A DNA stretch of 64,000 nt, taken from Maribacter sp. BPC-D8 (lineage in GTDB: Bacteria; Bacteroidota; Bacteroidia; Flavobacteriales; Flavobacteriaceae). Within the stretch, counting starts at the first letter, position 1, and the number at the start of each line of letters is the position of its first letter. The stretch is from NCBI RefSeq assembly GCF_035207705.1, contig NZ_CP128187.1, positions 2,232,001 to 2,296,000 of the forward strand, in the 5' to 3' direction. The notes beneath the pieces were generated by a model. The model was not told the DNA's origin and did not search any database. It saw nothing but the letters and a program-made list of their open reading frames with translations. The translations under genes were made by a program, and so were the position numbers. This document shows, one piece after another, positions 55,400 through 64,000 of the stretch.

Positions 55400-57460
55400 A
55401 TGATTCGTAATTTAGTATTCCTTATTCTTTTAACCTCATCTTTCTTAAAAGCACAATCTGATATGACCAAAGGCTTTGGTCTTTTAGAGAAAGGTGATTT
55501 TCAAGAGGCAGAACTTTTTTTTGGTGAATACCTTAAAACTGACCCCGAAAATAAAACGGCATTGCTCTGTTATGGGCGGGCTGTTGGGTTAAGTGGCGAA
55601 CCACAAAAATCAACTAGTTTGTTCGCTGACCTTTTAGAAGATTACCCTGGTGATTTTGAAATTTTAATTAATTACAACGAATCTTATTTGTGGGCGAAAG
55701 AATATGAACAAGCAAAACCCTTGTATGCAGATTTGGTAGAAAAATTCCCAACCAAATTCGGTGCTGTATTAGGGTATGCCAATACCTTAAGTAATTTAAA
55801 AGAATATGAATTAGCATTAAGTTGGGTTGAAAAGGCAATTGCTTTAGATCCAGAAAATGCAAGTGCAAAAGTCTCTCGAAAATTTATGCGTTTAGGTTAT
55901 GCAAACGAGTTTGTGAACAATCAGCAATACGCGAAAGGAGAGCAAACTTTAAAAAAGATTTTTGAAGATTTCCCTGAAGACAAAGATGTTCTAATCAACT
56001 TGGCGAACTTATATCTCATTATCAAACAAGCAGACAAGGCGAAAGATATTTATGTTAGATATGCCACTACCCCAAAAGATTCTATTACCGCATTAAACGG
56101 TATTGCATTGGCAGAGCATATCGATGAAAATGATAAAGAAGCACTAATTATCTCTAAAGGAGCAACGGTAAAGGTCGATAAAATTGATGATGAAAAACTT
56201 ACCGAAAGCACTTATGATCGCTATGTTCAAGCCTTAATATGGAACAGAAAATTTATTTCTGCTAGAGACAAGATTGATAGTTTAGAAGTGCACTACCCTA
56301 ATAAAAATTGGATATTGGCATTAAAAGCTACCTTAGGTCTATATACCGGTGATGCTAAATCTAGTGTTGAAAGTTATGATAGAATTTTGGTTAATGATAG
56401 TGCCTCTTTTGATGGTAATTTAGGTAAAGCAAATGCTTTATTTGCATCTGACAAGATTATACCTGCATACAGTATGGCCAACCAAACATTAAAATTCTAC
56501 AAGAATCAAAAAGATGCGAAAGGCTTTATTGAGAAGCTGAACTTAATGCATACCCCAACAATTGAAGAGCATGCGGCCTATACATTTGACAATGGTAATA
56601 ATGTTGCATTTTTTACCAATACTACGGTTGATGTCCCTTTTAGCACAAAATTTAGAACTACGGTTTCTTACTTTTTTAGAACGACAGAAAATAGTGTTAC
56701 CGATAATAAAGCAACCTCTCATGTATTATTGGCTGGCTTACAATACAAATTATTTCCGAAAACGGTGCTAAAGACAGTACTAGGTTTAAACAACTCTAGG
56801 TTTTTAGATGATGCATATACACAACCGGTTTTAGATATTAAATTAGATATGCAACCTTTTAAATTGCAAAACTTAACACTTGGGTACCAAAGAGAAGTAC
56901 AGAGTTTTAATGCTGAATTAATAGAACGTGAAATTGTACAAAACCATTACGGACTTAATTATAACCTTGGTACTAATGTAAATTTTGGTTGGTATACACA
57001 ACTAATGCACACCCAACAGAGCGATGATAACGTTAGAAATTTATTATTTACTTCTTTATATTATAATGTACTGCGTAAACCTGCATTAAAAATGGGTGTA
57101 AACTTTCAGTATATTACTTTTAAAGACCAAGTACCTACCATTTATTTTAGTCCAGAAGTATACAAAGCAGTCGAATTATTTGCAGATATACGTGGTAACA
57201 TCTCAGAAAAAACGACTTATATGGCTAGTGCGGCCACAGGTATTCAACAAGTAGAGGATGATGCTAAAACGGCTATTTTTAGAGCTGAAGCTTCTGTACG
57301 ACGTCAATTCTCAAAACGATTTAGCTTAAATGTATATGGCAAGTATAGTAATATTGCCTCTGCAACTGCAGCCGGATTCGAGTTTACTGAAATCGGGTTA
57401 AAAGCAAAATGGTTGTTTCTAAGTAAACCATTATTCCACAAAAAGTTAAACCTAGATTAG
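55400..57460 (+). CDS. TPR/outer-membrane beta-barrel protein (exporter-like)
   Basis: 686 residues. Signal peptide (to about LKAQ), ~10 TPR repeats to residue ~375 (GDFQEAELFFGEYLKTDPENKTALLCYG, ALSWVEKAIALDPENASAKV), then a ~300-residue segment of alternating amphipathic strands (GLQYKLFPKTVLKTVLGLNNS, YNVLRKPALKMGVNFQYITF, GFEFTEIGLKAKWLFL) that should form an outer-membrane barrel. A TPR-plus-barrel layout is that of glycan exporters such as PgaA, PelB and AlgK/AlgE. Divergent from the flippase, sharing the box-containing spacer, so likely the exit route for the locus' polymer. Confidence 0.75.
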   Translation: MIRNLVFLILLTSSFLKAQSDMTKGFGLLEKGDFQEAELFFGEYLKTDPENKTALLCYGRAVGLSGEPQKSTSLFADLLEDYPGDFEILINYNESYLWAKEYEQAKPLYADLVEKFPTKFGAVLGYANTLSNLKEYELALSWVEKAIALDPENASAKVSRKFMRLGYANEFVNNQQYAKGEQTLKKIFEDFPEDKDVLINLANLYLIIKQADKAKDIYVRYATTPKDSITALNGIALAEHIDENDKEALIISKGATVKVDKIDDEKLTESTYDRYVQALIWNRKFISARDKIDSLEVHYPNKNWILALKATLGLYTGDAKSSVESYDRILVNDSASFDGNLGKANALFASDKIIPAYSMANQTLKFYKNQKDAKGFIEKLNLMHTPTIEEHAAYTFDNGNNVAFFTNTTVDVPFSTKFRTTVSYFFRTTENSVTDNKATSHVLLAGLQYKLFPKTVLKTVLGLNNSRFLDDAYTQPVLDIKLDMQPFKLQNLTLGYQREVQSFNAELIEREIVQNHYGLNYNLGTNVNFGWYTQLMHTQQSDDNVRNLLFTSLYYNVLRKPALKMGVNFQYITFKDQVPTIYFSPEVYKAVELFADIRGNISEKTTYMASAATGIQQVEDDAKTAIFRAEASVRRQFSKRFSLNVYGKYSNIASATAAGFEFTEIGLKAKWLFLSKPLFHKKLNLD

Positions 57461-57507
57461 TTTAAATATCCCTTTATAATTTACATTCTAAATAGGATTA
57501 TTTAGAT

Positions 57508-57527
57508 ATTGAAATGACCATTTCAAT
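57508..57527. promoter_or_regulatory. 20-bp perfect palindrome
   Basis: ATTGAAATG-AC-CATTTCAAT: 9-bp perfect arms, 2-bp centre. It lies 47 bp after the TPR/barrel gene and 190 bp before the sensor kinase. No T-run follows, so an operator is likelier than a terminator. Confidence 0.4.
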
Positions 57528-57714
57528 GCATAAAAGCAAACAATAAATTTTTCCTACATAATACTTGAGAATTCTTCTAAAAAATCAGTTATAAACAGTG
57601 AATTATCTCATATAATAACAGTAAATGTAAGAATTTTACTTATTTTAGCGTAAGTCTATTGCGCATTGAGAATTCGAGAGATACTATTGAAAATGAGAGT
57701 CTAATCGAACTTAT

Positions 57715-59508
57715 ATGTGGAAAAGAGTTTTAAGAATGTTTATTGGTCTTTATGTACCACTTTTTGTGCTTACCCTTTTTTTATATTACTCCCAAAAGGC
57801 AAAACAAATTGAAAATATTACGGAGCGTCAGATTCGTGCAAACACGATGAAGAAAGTTTCCTTTGAAGAAAAATGCCATTCTTTTATACGAAATACCAAT
57901 TTTTGGGCTAGTTTAAAATATCCAAAGAATTTTGATCCTTTAGAAGAGCATTCCTCATTCTTAAGCTCTTACCTAGAACTTATTGAGTATATTACTATTT
58001 ATGATCAATTTCGCTTTTTAGATTTAGAAGGAAAAGAATTTTTTAGAGCCGAACGGGTTGGAAACGATTCTATTGTAATTAGCGCTTTACAAAATAAAAA
58101 TCACCAACCTTATGTAAAAGCAGGATTACAATTAAAAAGAAATCAAATATATCTTTCTCAAATAAGCTTAAATAAAGAAAATGGGGAAATTGAAAAACCG
58201 CATAAACCAGTAATTAGAACTGTGGCTCCTATTTTTGATAATGAGCAAAATCAAATAGGTTTAGTGGTCATCAATTTTAAAATGAAAAAAATTCTGGACC
58301 AAATAAAATCCAAAGTTGAAGATAAAAATGTTTATTTGCTAGATGAGGATTTTAGAGTTATAAGTGCAAGTACTATAAAAGAAGATTTACCCTATGAATC
58401 TGAAAATAAAAATAGTACTATAGACAGTATTTTAAATACCAAGGCAATAACCCATATTCGAGACAGCACTTTTGTTGAAAATGGTCATATATGGTCGCAG
58501 CAATCTATTAATTTAAATGGAGCAACATTTACGTTTGGTTCTAAATCTAACTTACCAACAGAAATAGTAACCCCATCTAATTGGCTTATGGCCTTGGAAA
58601 TACCTCCAAGAATAGTAAAAGCCGAATTACAGCCTGTTTTTGAAAGCCTGTTGACCTTTAATTTTATTTCAATTATTAGTCTATTAACGTTATGCTATAT
58701 TTTTCAAAAAAAGAAATTTGAAAAAGAACTATTCTATAAAGAATTAGAAAGTAAGAATATATTATTGACCAGAAGTAAAGACCAATTAGAAGAGAATAAT
58801 GTAATGGTCAATGAGATGAACAATAGCTTAGAAATTAGAAACAAGCAATTAAGTGATTTCAACTATTTAATTTCTCATAACCTACGCTCACCAGTTACGA
58901 GTATGTCTGTAATTGTTGAGATGATACAAAAAGAAAAAAATCCTGAAGTATTACATCAATTACTGCCTAAACTAGATATAGTAGCCAAAAGTATAACCAA
59001 CTTAACTGAAGACATAAATGACTACTTATCTATACTTGATGCCAAGGAAATAAAAATAGTTGATATCGATTTAAATGAATTGATACTCGAAGTTAAAAAT
59101 GAATTCACAGAAACACTTTTAGATAATTCTGGTTTTGAAGTTCAATTAAATTTAGTGGCTTGGAACCAAATTTCATATTCTAAATTCTATTTACAAAGCA
59201 TCGTTCACAATTTCATTTCTAATGCTATTAAATACAAGAGAGAAAATGTCTCTTCTTACATACAATTTGAATCTGCTATTGAAAATAAGCAAAAGGTGTT
59301 GTATGTGCGAGATAATGGAATAGGGTTAAATCTAGAAAGACACGGAGAAAATGTATTTAAACTTTATAAAAGATTTCATAGAAACATATCTGGTAAAGGT
59401 ATGGGGCTGTTTTTGATAAAATCTCAATTAGAAGCTCTTAATGCAATTATAACAATAGATAGTAAAGTAGGGCATGGAACAACATTTAAAATAATATTCA
59501 AAAAATGA
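57715..59508 (+). CDS. Membrane sensor histidine kinase (Cache-like sensor)
   Basis: 597 residues. Helices at ~7-26 and ~306-328 bracket a ~275-residue extracytoplasmic domain whose FRFLDLEGKEFFRAERVG, NLKRNQIYLS and GLVVINFKMKKIL strands suggest a Cache-type sensor. Then a coiled coil and a kinase core: SDFNYLISHNLRSPVTSM with phosphoacceptor His388, an N-box (VHNFISNAIKYK), DNGIGLNL and the G2 box GKGMGLFLIKSQ. It overlaps the receiver gene by 4 bp. Located next to the glycan locus, it is a candidate to control the receiver-GT2 enzymes through the REC protein. Confidence 0.87.
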   Translation: MWKRVLRMFIGLYVPLFVLTLFLYYSQKAKQIENITERQIRANTMKKVSFEEKCHSFIRNTNFWASLKYPKNFDPLEEHSSFLSSYLELIEYITIYDQFRFLDLEGKEFFRAERVGNDSIVISALQNKNHQPYVKAGLQLKRNQIYLSQISLNKENGEIEKPHKPVIRTVAPIFDNEQNQIGLVVINFKMKKILDQIKSKVEDKNVYLLDEDFRVISASTIKEDLPYESENKNSTIDSILNTKAITHIRDSTFVENGHIWSQQSINLNGATFTFGSKSNLPTEIVTPSNWLMALEIPPRIVKAELQPVFESLLTFNFISIISLLTLCYIFQKKKFEKELFYKELESKNILLTRSKDQLEENNVMVNEMNNSLEIRNKQLSDFNYLISHNLRSPVTSMSVIVEMIQKEKNPEVLHQLLPKLDIVAKSITNLTEDINDYLSILDAKEIKIVDIDLNELILEVKNEFTETLLDNSGFEVQLNLVAWNQISYSKFYLQSIVHNFISNAIKYKRENVSSYIQFESAIENKQKVLYVRDNGIGLNLERHGENVFKLYKRFHRNISGKGMGLFLIKSQLEALNAIITIDSKVGHGTTFKIIFKK

Positions 59509-59918
59509 TGACAAAACCGAACATATTACTGGTCGATGACGACGAACTTTATTTGTATTTAATGGAAAAAACAATTCATCAAATATCAAAAGAATTGGTG
59601 GTTTCGACATTTACCGATGGAGAACAAGCCGTTGAATATATTGCAAAATGTACTGAGGAGAAAGTTGAGCTACCCGAGGTTATATTTTTAGATATTAATA
59701 TGCCATTTTTAGATGGCTGGGGCTTTTTAAATGAATTTAAAAAGCTAAAACCTAAAATCATTAACAACATTAATATTTATATGGTCAGCTCATCTATGCG
59801 CGAGAGCGATGTAAAAAGAGCTTCTAATTTTGAAGAGCTTACCGGGTACGTAGTAAAGCCAGTAAATAAAGTTCAGCTAGCAGAAATTTTCAAAAAGATT
59901 TACCACGAAAATTGGTAA
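59505..59918 (+). CDS. Single-domain response regulator
   Basis: 137 residues, a receiver domain only: acidic D11-D12-D13, phosphoacceptor D63 in VIFLDINMPFLDG, Ser/Thr in YMVSSSMR, Lys in YVVKPVN. No output domain. Coupled to the sensor kinase (ATGA overlap), it presumably acts by protein contact, as CheY-like or phosphorelay intermediates do. Confidence 0.9.
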   Translation: MMTKPNILLVDDDELYLYLMEKTIHQISKELVVSTFTDGEQAVEYIAKCTEEKVELPEVIFLDINMPFLDGWGFLNEFKKLKPKIINNINIYMVSSSMRESDVKRASNFEELTGYVVKPVNKVQLAEIFKKIYHENW

Positions 59919-59937
59919 TTATCACTTTAGAAAAAAC

Positions 59938-60648
59938 TTAAAGTAGGTTTAAACGTCTCATTAATTCTGGGCGGTTAGAGCGGCTAATAGGCACCACATT
60001 TTTAGCTATAAGCACACTATTATCTTCTATATCAATAATTTTGGTAAAGTTGATAATGTAAGACCTGTGTATTTGCAGAAACAATTTTTCAGGTAATTTT
60101 TCTTTTATTTTTTTCAAAGTAGTATGTACCCTATGGTCTTCTTTCTCTGTTTTAACATCAATATAATCGCCTTTGGCTTCGATAACCAAAATTTCATTGA
60201 GTTTCAACTTAATTAACCTTCGGTCAATATTAATGTACAAATCTTCACCTTCAGATGAATTTTGTTGTGCTGCTGCCTGTACCTGTGGCTTTTTAGAAGA
60301 ACTGTTTTTGATTTTTTCAATACTTTTTTCAAAACGCTCTAACGTAATCGGTTTCACCAAGTAGTCAACAATACATTCATATTCGTAAGCGGCTATTGCG
60401 AAATCTGTATCAGAAGTAGTCATAACTACCTTAGGTGGATCTTTAAGTGTTTGTATAAAATCGACACCACTAAAACCGGGCATATGTATGTCTAAAAAGA
60501 TAACATCAATATTTTGATGATTTAAAAACTTGATTGCCGAAATGGCATTATCAAATTCTTCAATAACATCAAGCTCAGGTATTTTTGAACATAGTTGCCT
60601 TACAACTAGTCTTGCCGTAGCTTCATCATCGATTATAATACAGTTCAT
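59938..60648 (-). CDS. LytTR-family response regulator of the phosphorelay
   Basis: 236 residues. Receiver with DD7-8, D53 (VIFLDIHMPGFSG), T in VVMTTSD and K in YLVKPIT; a linker rich in Gln/Ala/Ser; LytTR DNA-binding domain (IDRRLIKLKLNEILVIEAKGDYIDV, LQIHRSYIINFTKII). Its ATG directly follows the Hpt stop. It is the output of the operon. LytTR regulators include AlgR, whose sites (CCGTTCGTC-type) resemble the CCATTCGTC in the glycan promoters here, so direct regulation is plausible but unproven. Confidence 0.9.
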   Translation of the reverse strand: MNCIIIDDEATARLVVRQLCSKIPELDVIEEFDNAISAIKFLNHQNIDVIFLDIHMPGFSGVDFIQTLKDPPKVVMTTSDTDFAIAAYEYECIVDYLVKPITLERFEKSIEKIKNSSSKKPQVQAAAQQNSSEGEDLYINIDRRLIKLKLNEILVIEAKGDYIDVKTEKEDHRVHTTLKKIKEKLPEKLFLQIHRSYIINFTKIIDIEDNSVLIAKNVVPISRSNRPELMRRLNLL

Positions 60649-60969
60649 TTAAATTGTTTTAATGTATTCCTCAATAGTATCTAATACTTCAACGAATTTA
60701 GATTGACTATCGTGCTTACCGTCCAATAATTCCATTTCATAGGCTACTGCTAGCTTATAAGAATTTTCCATTCCTAAAATATTGAACTTATGTTTTAGCT
60801 TATGAACGATTTCAGCAGTTTCTTTTACCCTTGTATTTTTTACATGACCAAAATATTCTTCCTTCTCTAACGGAAACTCGTTTTTAATAATATCAAGAAA
60901 CTGATTTCTAAAAGCGATATCGTCACCGGCAAGCTCGTCTACATAATTAAGGTTAGGTTGTTCTATCAT
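60649..60969 (-). CDS. Hpt histidine phosphotransfer protein
   Basis: 106 residues, a four-helix Hpt domain: EIVHKLKHKFNILGMENSYKLA with the phosphoacceptor in H-x-L-K (His56). The usual Gly after K is His60. Overlaps the upstream kinase by 4 bp and abuts the LytTR gene. It links the kinase to the regulator in a multistep relay. Confidence 0.85.
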   Translation of the reverse strand: MIEQPNLNYVDELAGDDIAFRNQFLDIIKNEFPLEKEEYFGHVKNTRVKETAEIVHKLKHKFNILGMENSYKLAVAYEMELLDGKHDSQSKFVEVLDTIEEYIKTI

Positions 60970-62024
60970 GAATTCTTTTTTAATGTGATATAAAACGTAG
61001 TACCAACGTTTTCTTCTGATTCTAACCGAACATCGCCTTCATAAAGTACCGCAATTTTCTTCACAATTGCAAGTCCGATGCCGGTAGCATTATTGGCAGT
61101 CTCCAGCTTTTTAAACATTTCAAAAATTCCTTTTTGATGCTTCTCTGGTATTCCTTTTCCATTATCTGAAACACTAAATTTCCAATAAATGTCATCTGGC
61201 TCGTAACCAATTTTGATTACACCTTTTTCTACATGTTCAGTTGCCGTTACAGCATTAGTGAATAAATTCATAAACAATTGCTCTAACCGTGCTCTTTCAA
61301 AGAACATTTCTGGCAATTCTTCATCATATTCAAAAGTTATATTTTCAGGTACATAAATAGTCTGCTGAATATCTTTAAGACTATCTTCTAAACTAAACGT
61401 TACTTTATGCTCTTCAGTTTCACCCATTGTGGCGTGTTTTAGTATACCACTAATAAGCTTATCCATCTTGGTAAGGTTTTGAGATACCAACGTGCAATTT
61501 TCTTTACTTGTATCAGAAAATTTCTCTTTTTCATCTTCCATAATCCAACTCATCAACGCATTGATGTTTCGAATAGGCGATTTTAAATCATGCGATACCA
61601 TTTGCGCATAATTGTTTAAAGATTCATTCTGGTTTTCTAAACTAATGAGTAGTTTATCTTTTTCTGCAGTCATCTCAGAAACCTGGGATGCCAAATTACT
61701 TATGTAAGATGCAAGCTGTTCTGTATTAAATTCTTCTTGAATCTTTGTGGTCTTTTCATCATTCAAATTCTCTCTTAAACTAAGAATAGCATTTTCTAGA
61801 GAAACAAGAATACTCTTTTGTTGTAATGCTTCTTTCTGTAATTGTTTATTAGCTTCAAAAAGTTCGTCTGAACTTATGGTCGAAGCTCTATGAAGCATGG
61901 AAAATTTATCATCAAAATTTTCATATGACTTTTCTACAGCTTCTAAAAAGTTTTCCATTTCTGGATGCGCCTTTAGATCTTCAGGTAAATATTTTCGAAT
62001 TTGTCTTTTTAAGAGGGAATGCAT
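60966..62024 (-). CDS. Cytoplasmic sensor histidine kinase with coiled coil
   Basis: 352 residues, no membrane segment. Residues ~25-65 carry the AVEKSYENFDDKFSMLHRASTISSDEL motif often seen in kinases encoded next to FIST proteins, then a coiled coil, HisKA with NYAQMVSHDLKSPIRNI (His145), and a GHKL ATPase (NLFTNAVTA, DNGKGIP, GIGLAIVKK). One-base overlap with the FIST gene suggests it reads FIST ligand binding. Confidence 0.87.
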   Translation of the reverse strand: MHSLLKRQIRKYLPEDLKAHPEMENFLEAVEKSYENFDDKFSMLHRASTISSDELFEANKQLQKEALQQKSILVSLENAILSLRENLNDEKTTKIQEEFNTEQLASYISNLASQVSEMTAEKDKLLISLENQNESLNNYAQMVSHDLKSPIRNINALMSWIMEDEKEKFSDTSKENCTLVSQNLTKMDKLISGILKHATMGETEEHKVTFSLEDSLKDIQQTIYVPENITFEYDEELPEMFFERARLEQLFMNLFTNAVTATEHVEKGVIKIGYEPDDIYWKFSVSDNGKGIPEKHQKGIFEMFKKLETANNATGIGLAIVKKIAVLYEGDVRLESEENVGTTFYITLKKNS

Positions 62025-63154
62025 TATTCGCTAAATAAGGTTAAAGTCATGGTCTGGTTATGCAATTTACAACTATCTTGACCACTAAAAGGTGCCATTT
62101 CGCCATAGGAGTAAAATCCGCTTATAACCGTATTATCACCAATTACCGCTTTAACTTCTTCGATTTCTTCTTCGGTACGTTGATCCATGACCAACTTTCT
62201 ACCAATACAACTAATTAATAATGCTAACTCTGGAGATTTCTTTCTGCCACCCATAGCGAGCTCTGCTGCATGAAATGCCCCATTGGCAATATCATCTACC
62301 GACGACATCATTAATTGCACCCTAGCACCTTCTGGAACGTCACCAGCTAGTGTCATTGTATTCTCTGCTTCATCAATATTAAGAATAGTTCGAACCAAAG
62401 GCTCTGCATCATCTGTTACCTTTACACTTAACGGATAAAGCAATGCCGACTTCGGCAATTCATCAGCTTTTTCACCTAGGTAAGTTTTATAAAGATCTAA
62501 TGCAGGTTTACCATCTAATTCAAAAAGTAGATTACCTTCAGATTTTGTAATGATACGTTCAGGGCCAAAGGTGGTCCAACCACCATAATTAGAACTTGTA
62601 ATTTCTAAGGTATCACCATAAAAACCTATAGCTATTATTTCCCCTTCTTTAGGGTTTTCATTGTAAGATGCCAATGTTCGTTCAAAACGATCATCATCAC
62701 CACATAATCCGCCAGAGAGTCCAAAATGTGTATTGCCTAAATGTTCTAAACCTTCTATAAGTGCACTACCATTAACGGTACTACCTTCTGATATTACAAA
62801 TAGATGTTTTAAATTTTCTTTCGGGAACTCAGCTATTAAACTCTCGCCCAATTTTTCATCATCATTTTGAAAATCTGCCACGTTCCTTCTTTTTATCAAA
62901 ATTGAACTCTTCTCAAATTCTATAGCAGTTAAAACAACGCATCCGTCTAAAACATTATCATCTATAATTTCACCCGAAGTCGTACCAAAAACGATATGAC
63001 CGTCAGGATACAATTCTTTAACCTCATCATATATATCTTCACTTTCTAACATATATCGATTACCAAAAACTAGAACTAAGGGTTCTTTTAATTGTTTTGA
63101 ATCATTAAGTATAAAAGACTCATTTGGTTTCTTTATTGCTTGAACTATTTTCAT
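62024..63154 (-). CDS. FIST-domain sensory protein
   Basis: 376 residues: FIST N (PLVLVFGNRYMLESEDIYDEV, HIVFGTTSGEIIDDNVLDGCVVLTAIEF) and FIST C (SALIEGLEHLGNTHFGLSGG, GGWTTFGPERIITKSEGNLLFELDGKPALDLY, the ALLISCIGRK end). FIST proteins are thought to bind small ligands such as amino acids and to feed signal-transduction proteins. The neighbours (PAS kinase 11 bp upstream, kinase overlapping downstream) support that. Confidence 0.88.
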   Translation of the reverse strand: MKIVQAIKKPNESFILNDSKQLKEPLVLVFGNRYMLESEDIYDEVKELYPDGHIVFGTTSGEIIDDNVLDGCVVLTAIEFEKSSILIKRRNVADFQNDDEKLGESLIAEFPKENLKHLFVISEGSTVNGSALIEGLEHLGNTHFGLSGGLCGDDDRFERTLASYNENPKEGEIIAIGFYGDTLEITSSNYGGWTTFGPERIITKSEGNLLFELDGKPALDLYKTYLGEKADELPKSALLYPLSVKVTDDAEPLVRTILNIDEAENTMTLAGDVPEGARVQLMMSSVDDIANGAFHAAELAMGGRKKSPELALLISCIGRKLVMDQRTEEEIEEVKAVIGDNTVISGFYSYGEMAPFSGQDSCKLHNQTMTLTLFSE

Positions 63155-63165
63155 CTTAAATCTTA

Positions 63166-64000
63166 TTAATTATGGTATTTTTTTATGGTAAAATGAAATT
63201 GGGTTCCTTCCCCAACCACACTATCGATCCAAACTTTACCTTGGTAACGATCAACTATTTTCTTAACTATTGAAAGCCCGATACCGGTTGACCTTTCATT
63301 ATTACCTATAGATTGAAATATGTCAAAAATCTTTTTATGATACTCTTCTGGTATACCTACCCCATTATCACTAATGGTAAATTGCCAGAATTCGCCATCA
63401 TCTTTATAAAGAACTTCAACAAGCCCTACTTCTCTTTCAATATGTACAACCGCATTACCAATTATATTTTGAAAAACTTGATGCACTTTAATTCTATCTG
63501 CCATGATAATTGGCAAAGTCTCAGGAATGACCAATTTTACATGTTCAGGAATGTATATGGTCTCGCCTATATCATTTATTACCTCATTTAGGTCAACTTT
63601 AGAATCATCTAAATCAGAACTATTTGCGGTAGAATATTCTAGAATACCATGAATCAACTTATCCATAGAGGCTACTTTCTCTTGCATAAGTTCAAGATTC
63701 TGCTTACCACCTTCATCTAAAACATCTTTATAATCATCACTTAGCCAAGTTGCCAAAGCGCTAATACTTCTTAGTGGAGACTTAAGATCATGAGAAACAA
63801 TATGGGCATACTCTTGTAAACCTTGGTTACTGTTTTCTAAATCTTTTAATAATTTCTCTTTTTGAAGTTCTAATAGTTTTTGATCGGTAATATCTAAATG
63901 TATACCTATAGAACCAATTACGGCACCAGTATCATCATACCTAGGCGCACCACTTATTAGCCAATGTCTAATTGAATTGTTTTTATTATAAACCTCAACT
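63166..64000 (-). CDS. PAS sensor histidine kinase, 5' end outside window
   Basis: The frame is open to the right edge, so the gene continues beyond the window; a TTG at 63756 is internal. The ~277 visible residues show the end of a PAS/PAC domain (NNSIRHWLISGAPRYDDTG, IGSIGIHLDITDQK), a coiled-coil linker, HisKA (EYAHIVSHDLKSPLRSI) and GHKL ATPase (DNGVGIPE, TGIGLSIVKKIVDRY). First visible gene of the FIST/Hpt/LytTR operon, 11 bp from FIST. A close relative of the kinase at 60966. Confidence 0.85.
   Translation of the reverse strand, partial: VEVYNKNNSIRHWLISGAPRYDDTGAVIGSIGIHLDITDQKLLELQKEKLLKDLENSNQGLQEYAHIVSHDLKSPLRSISALATWLSDDYKDVLDEGGKQNLELMQEKVASMDKLIHGILEYSTANSSDLDDSKVDLNEVINDIGETIYIPEHVKLVIPETLPIIMADRIKVHQVFQNIIGNAVVHIEREVGLVEVLYKDDGEFWQFTISDNGVGIPEEYHKKIFDIFQSIGNNERSTGIGLSIVKKIVDRYQGKVWIDSVVGEGTQFHFTIKKYHN

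Overview
This 64 kb window is AT-rich chromosomal DNA of a Bacteroidota bacterium, most likely a marine member of the Flavobacteriaceae (Maribacter/Zobellia/Arenibacter-like). The reasons are a PorP/SprF-family protein next to a giant surface protein with a type IX secretion (T9SS) C-terminal signal, many short lipoproteins, LytS/LytTR two-component pairs with TPR sensors, weak Shine-Dalgarno signals, and promoter -7 elements of the Bacteroidetes type (TAnnTTTG). No rRNA, tRNA, insertion sequence, prophage or CRISPR array was seen. Genes run off both window ends: a WGR-domain protein on the left and a PAS-histidine kinase on the right.

Layout. (1) 1-10.6 kb: seven co-directional, closely spaced orphan genes (WGR protein, CPxC protein, a large soluble protein, DKNYY lipoprotein, two further envelope proteins and an ankyrin-like membrane protein). 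(2) 10.8-14.9 kb: four mostly orphan genes separated by 200-300 bp spacers that share a recurring upstream element, ending with an SPFH/SHOCT protein. (3) 14.9-26.2 kb: a LytS/LytTR pair followed by a surface-adhesin operon. The adhesin (about 2,420 residues if intact) has LRR, PKD-like, BspA/DUF285 and two arrays of near-identical Fn3-like repeats, and is interrupted by a one-base frameshift in a T6 run. A PorP/SprF gene follows. (4) 26.3-29.0 kb: a cluster of immunity-like genes (DUF4272, SUKH/SMI1-KNR4) with no visible toxin. (5) 29-38.6 kb: ordinary accessory metabolism and envelope genes. (6) 38.6-40.9 kb: a FUSC membrane protein.

(7) 41-57.5 kb is the most interesting part. It looks like an envelope or exopolysaccharide locus built from two copies of a three-gene module: a PST/Wzx-type flippase, a GT4 glycosyltransferase, and an unusual fusion of a response-regulator receiver domain to an ALG5/DPM1-like GT2 glycosyltransferase. 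One copy is split by a plus-strand trio (GT-C-like membrane protein, Ig-like lipoprotein, membrane-anchored clan GH-A glycosidase), and the locus is followed by a TPR/outer-membrane beta-barrel protein. Three non-homologous genes of the locus share a 17-bp box placed at exactly the same distance from a -7 element, which points to one dedicated transcription factor. (8) 57.7-64 kb: a membrane histidine kinase with a single-domain regulator, then a tightly overlapped opposing operon (PAS kinase, FIST sensor, kinase, Hpt, LytTR regulator) that forms a complete phosphorelay.

Working model (inference): the phosphorelays next to the glycan locus act on it at two levels, transcription through the shared box and enzyme activity through the receiver domains fused to the GT2 enzymes.
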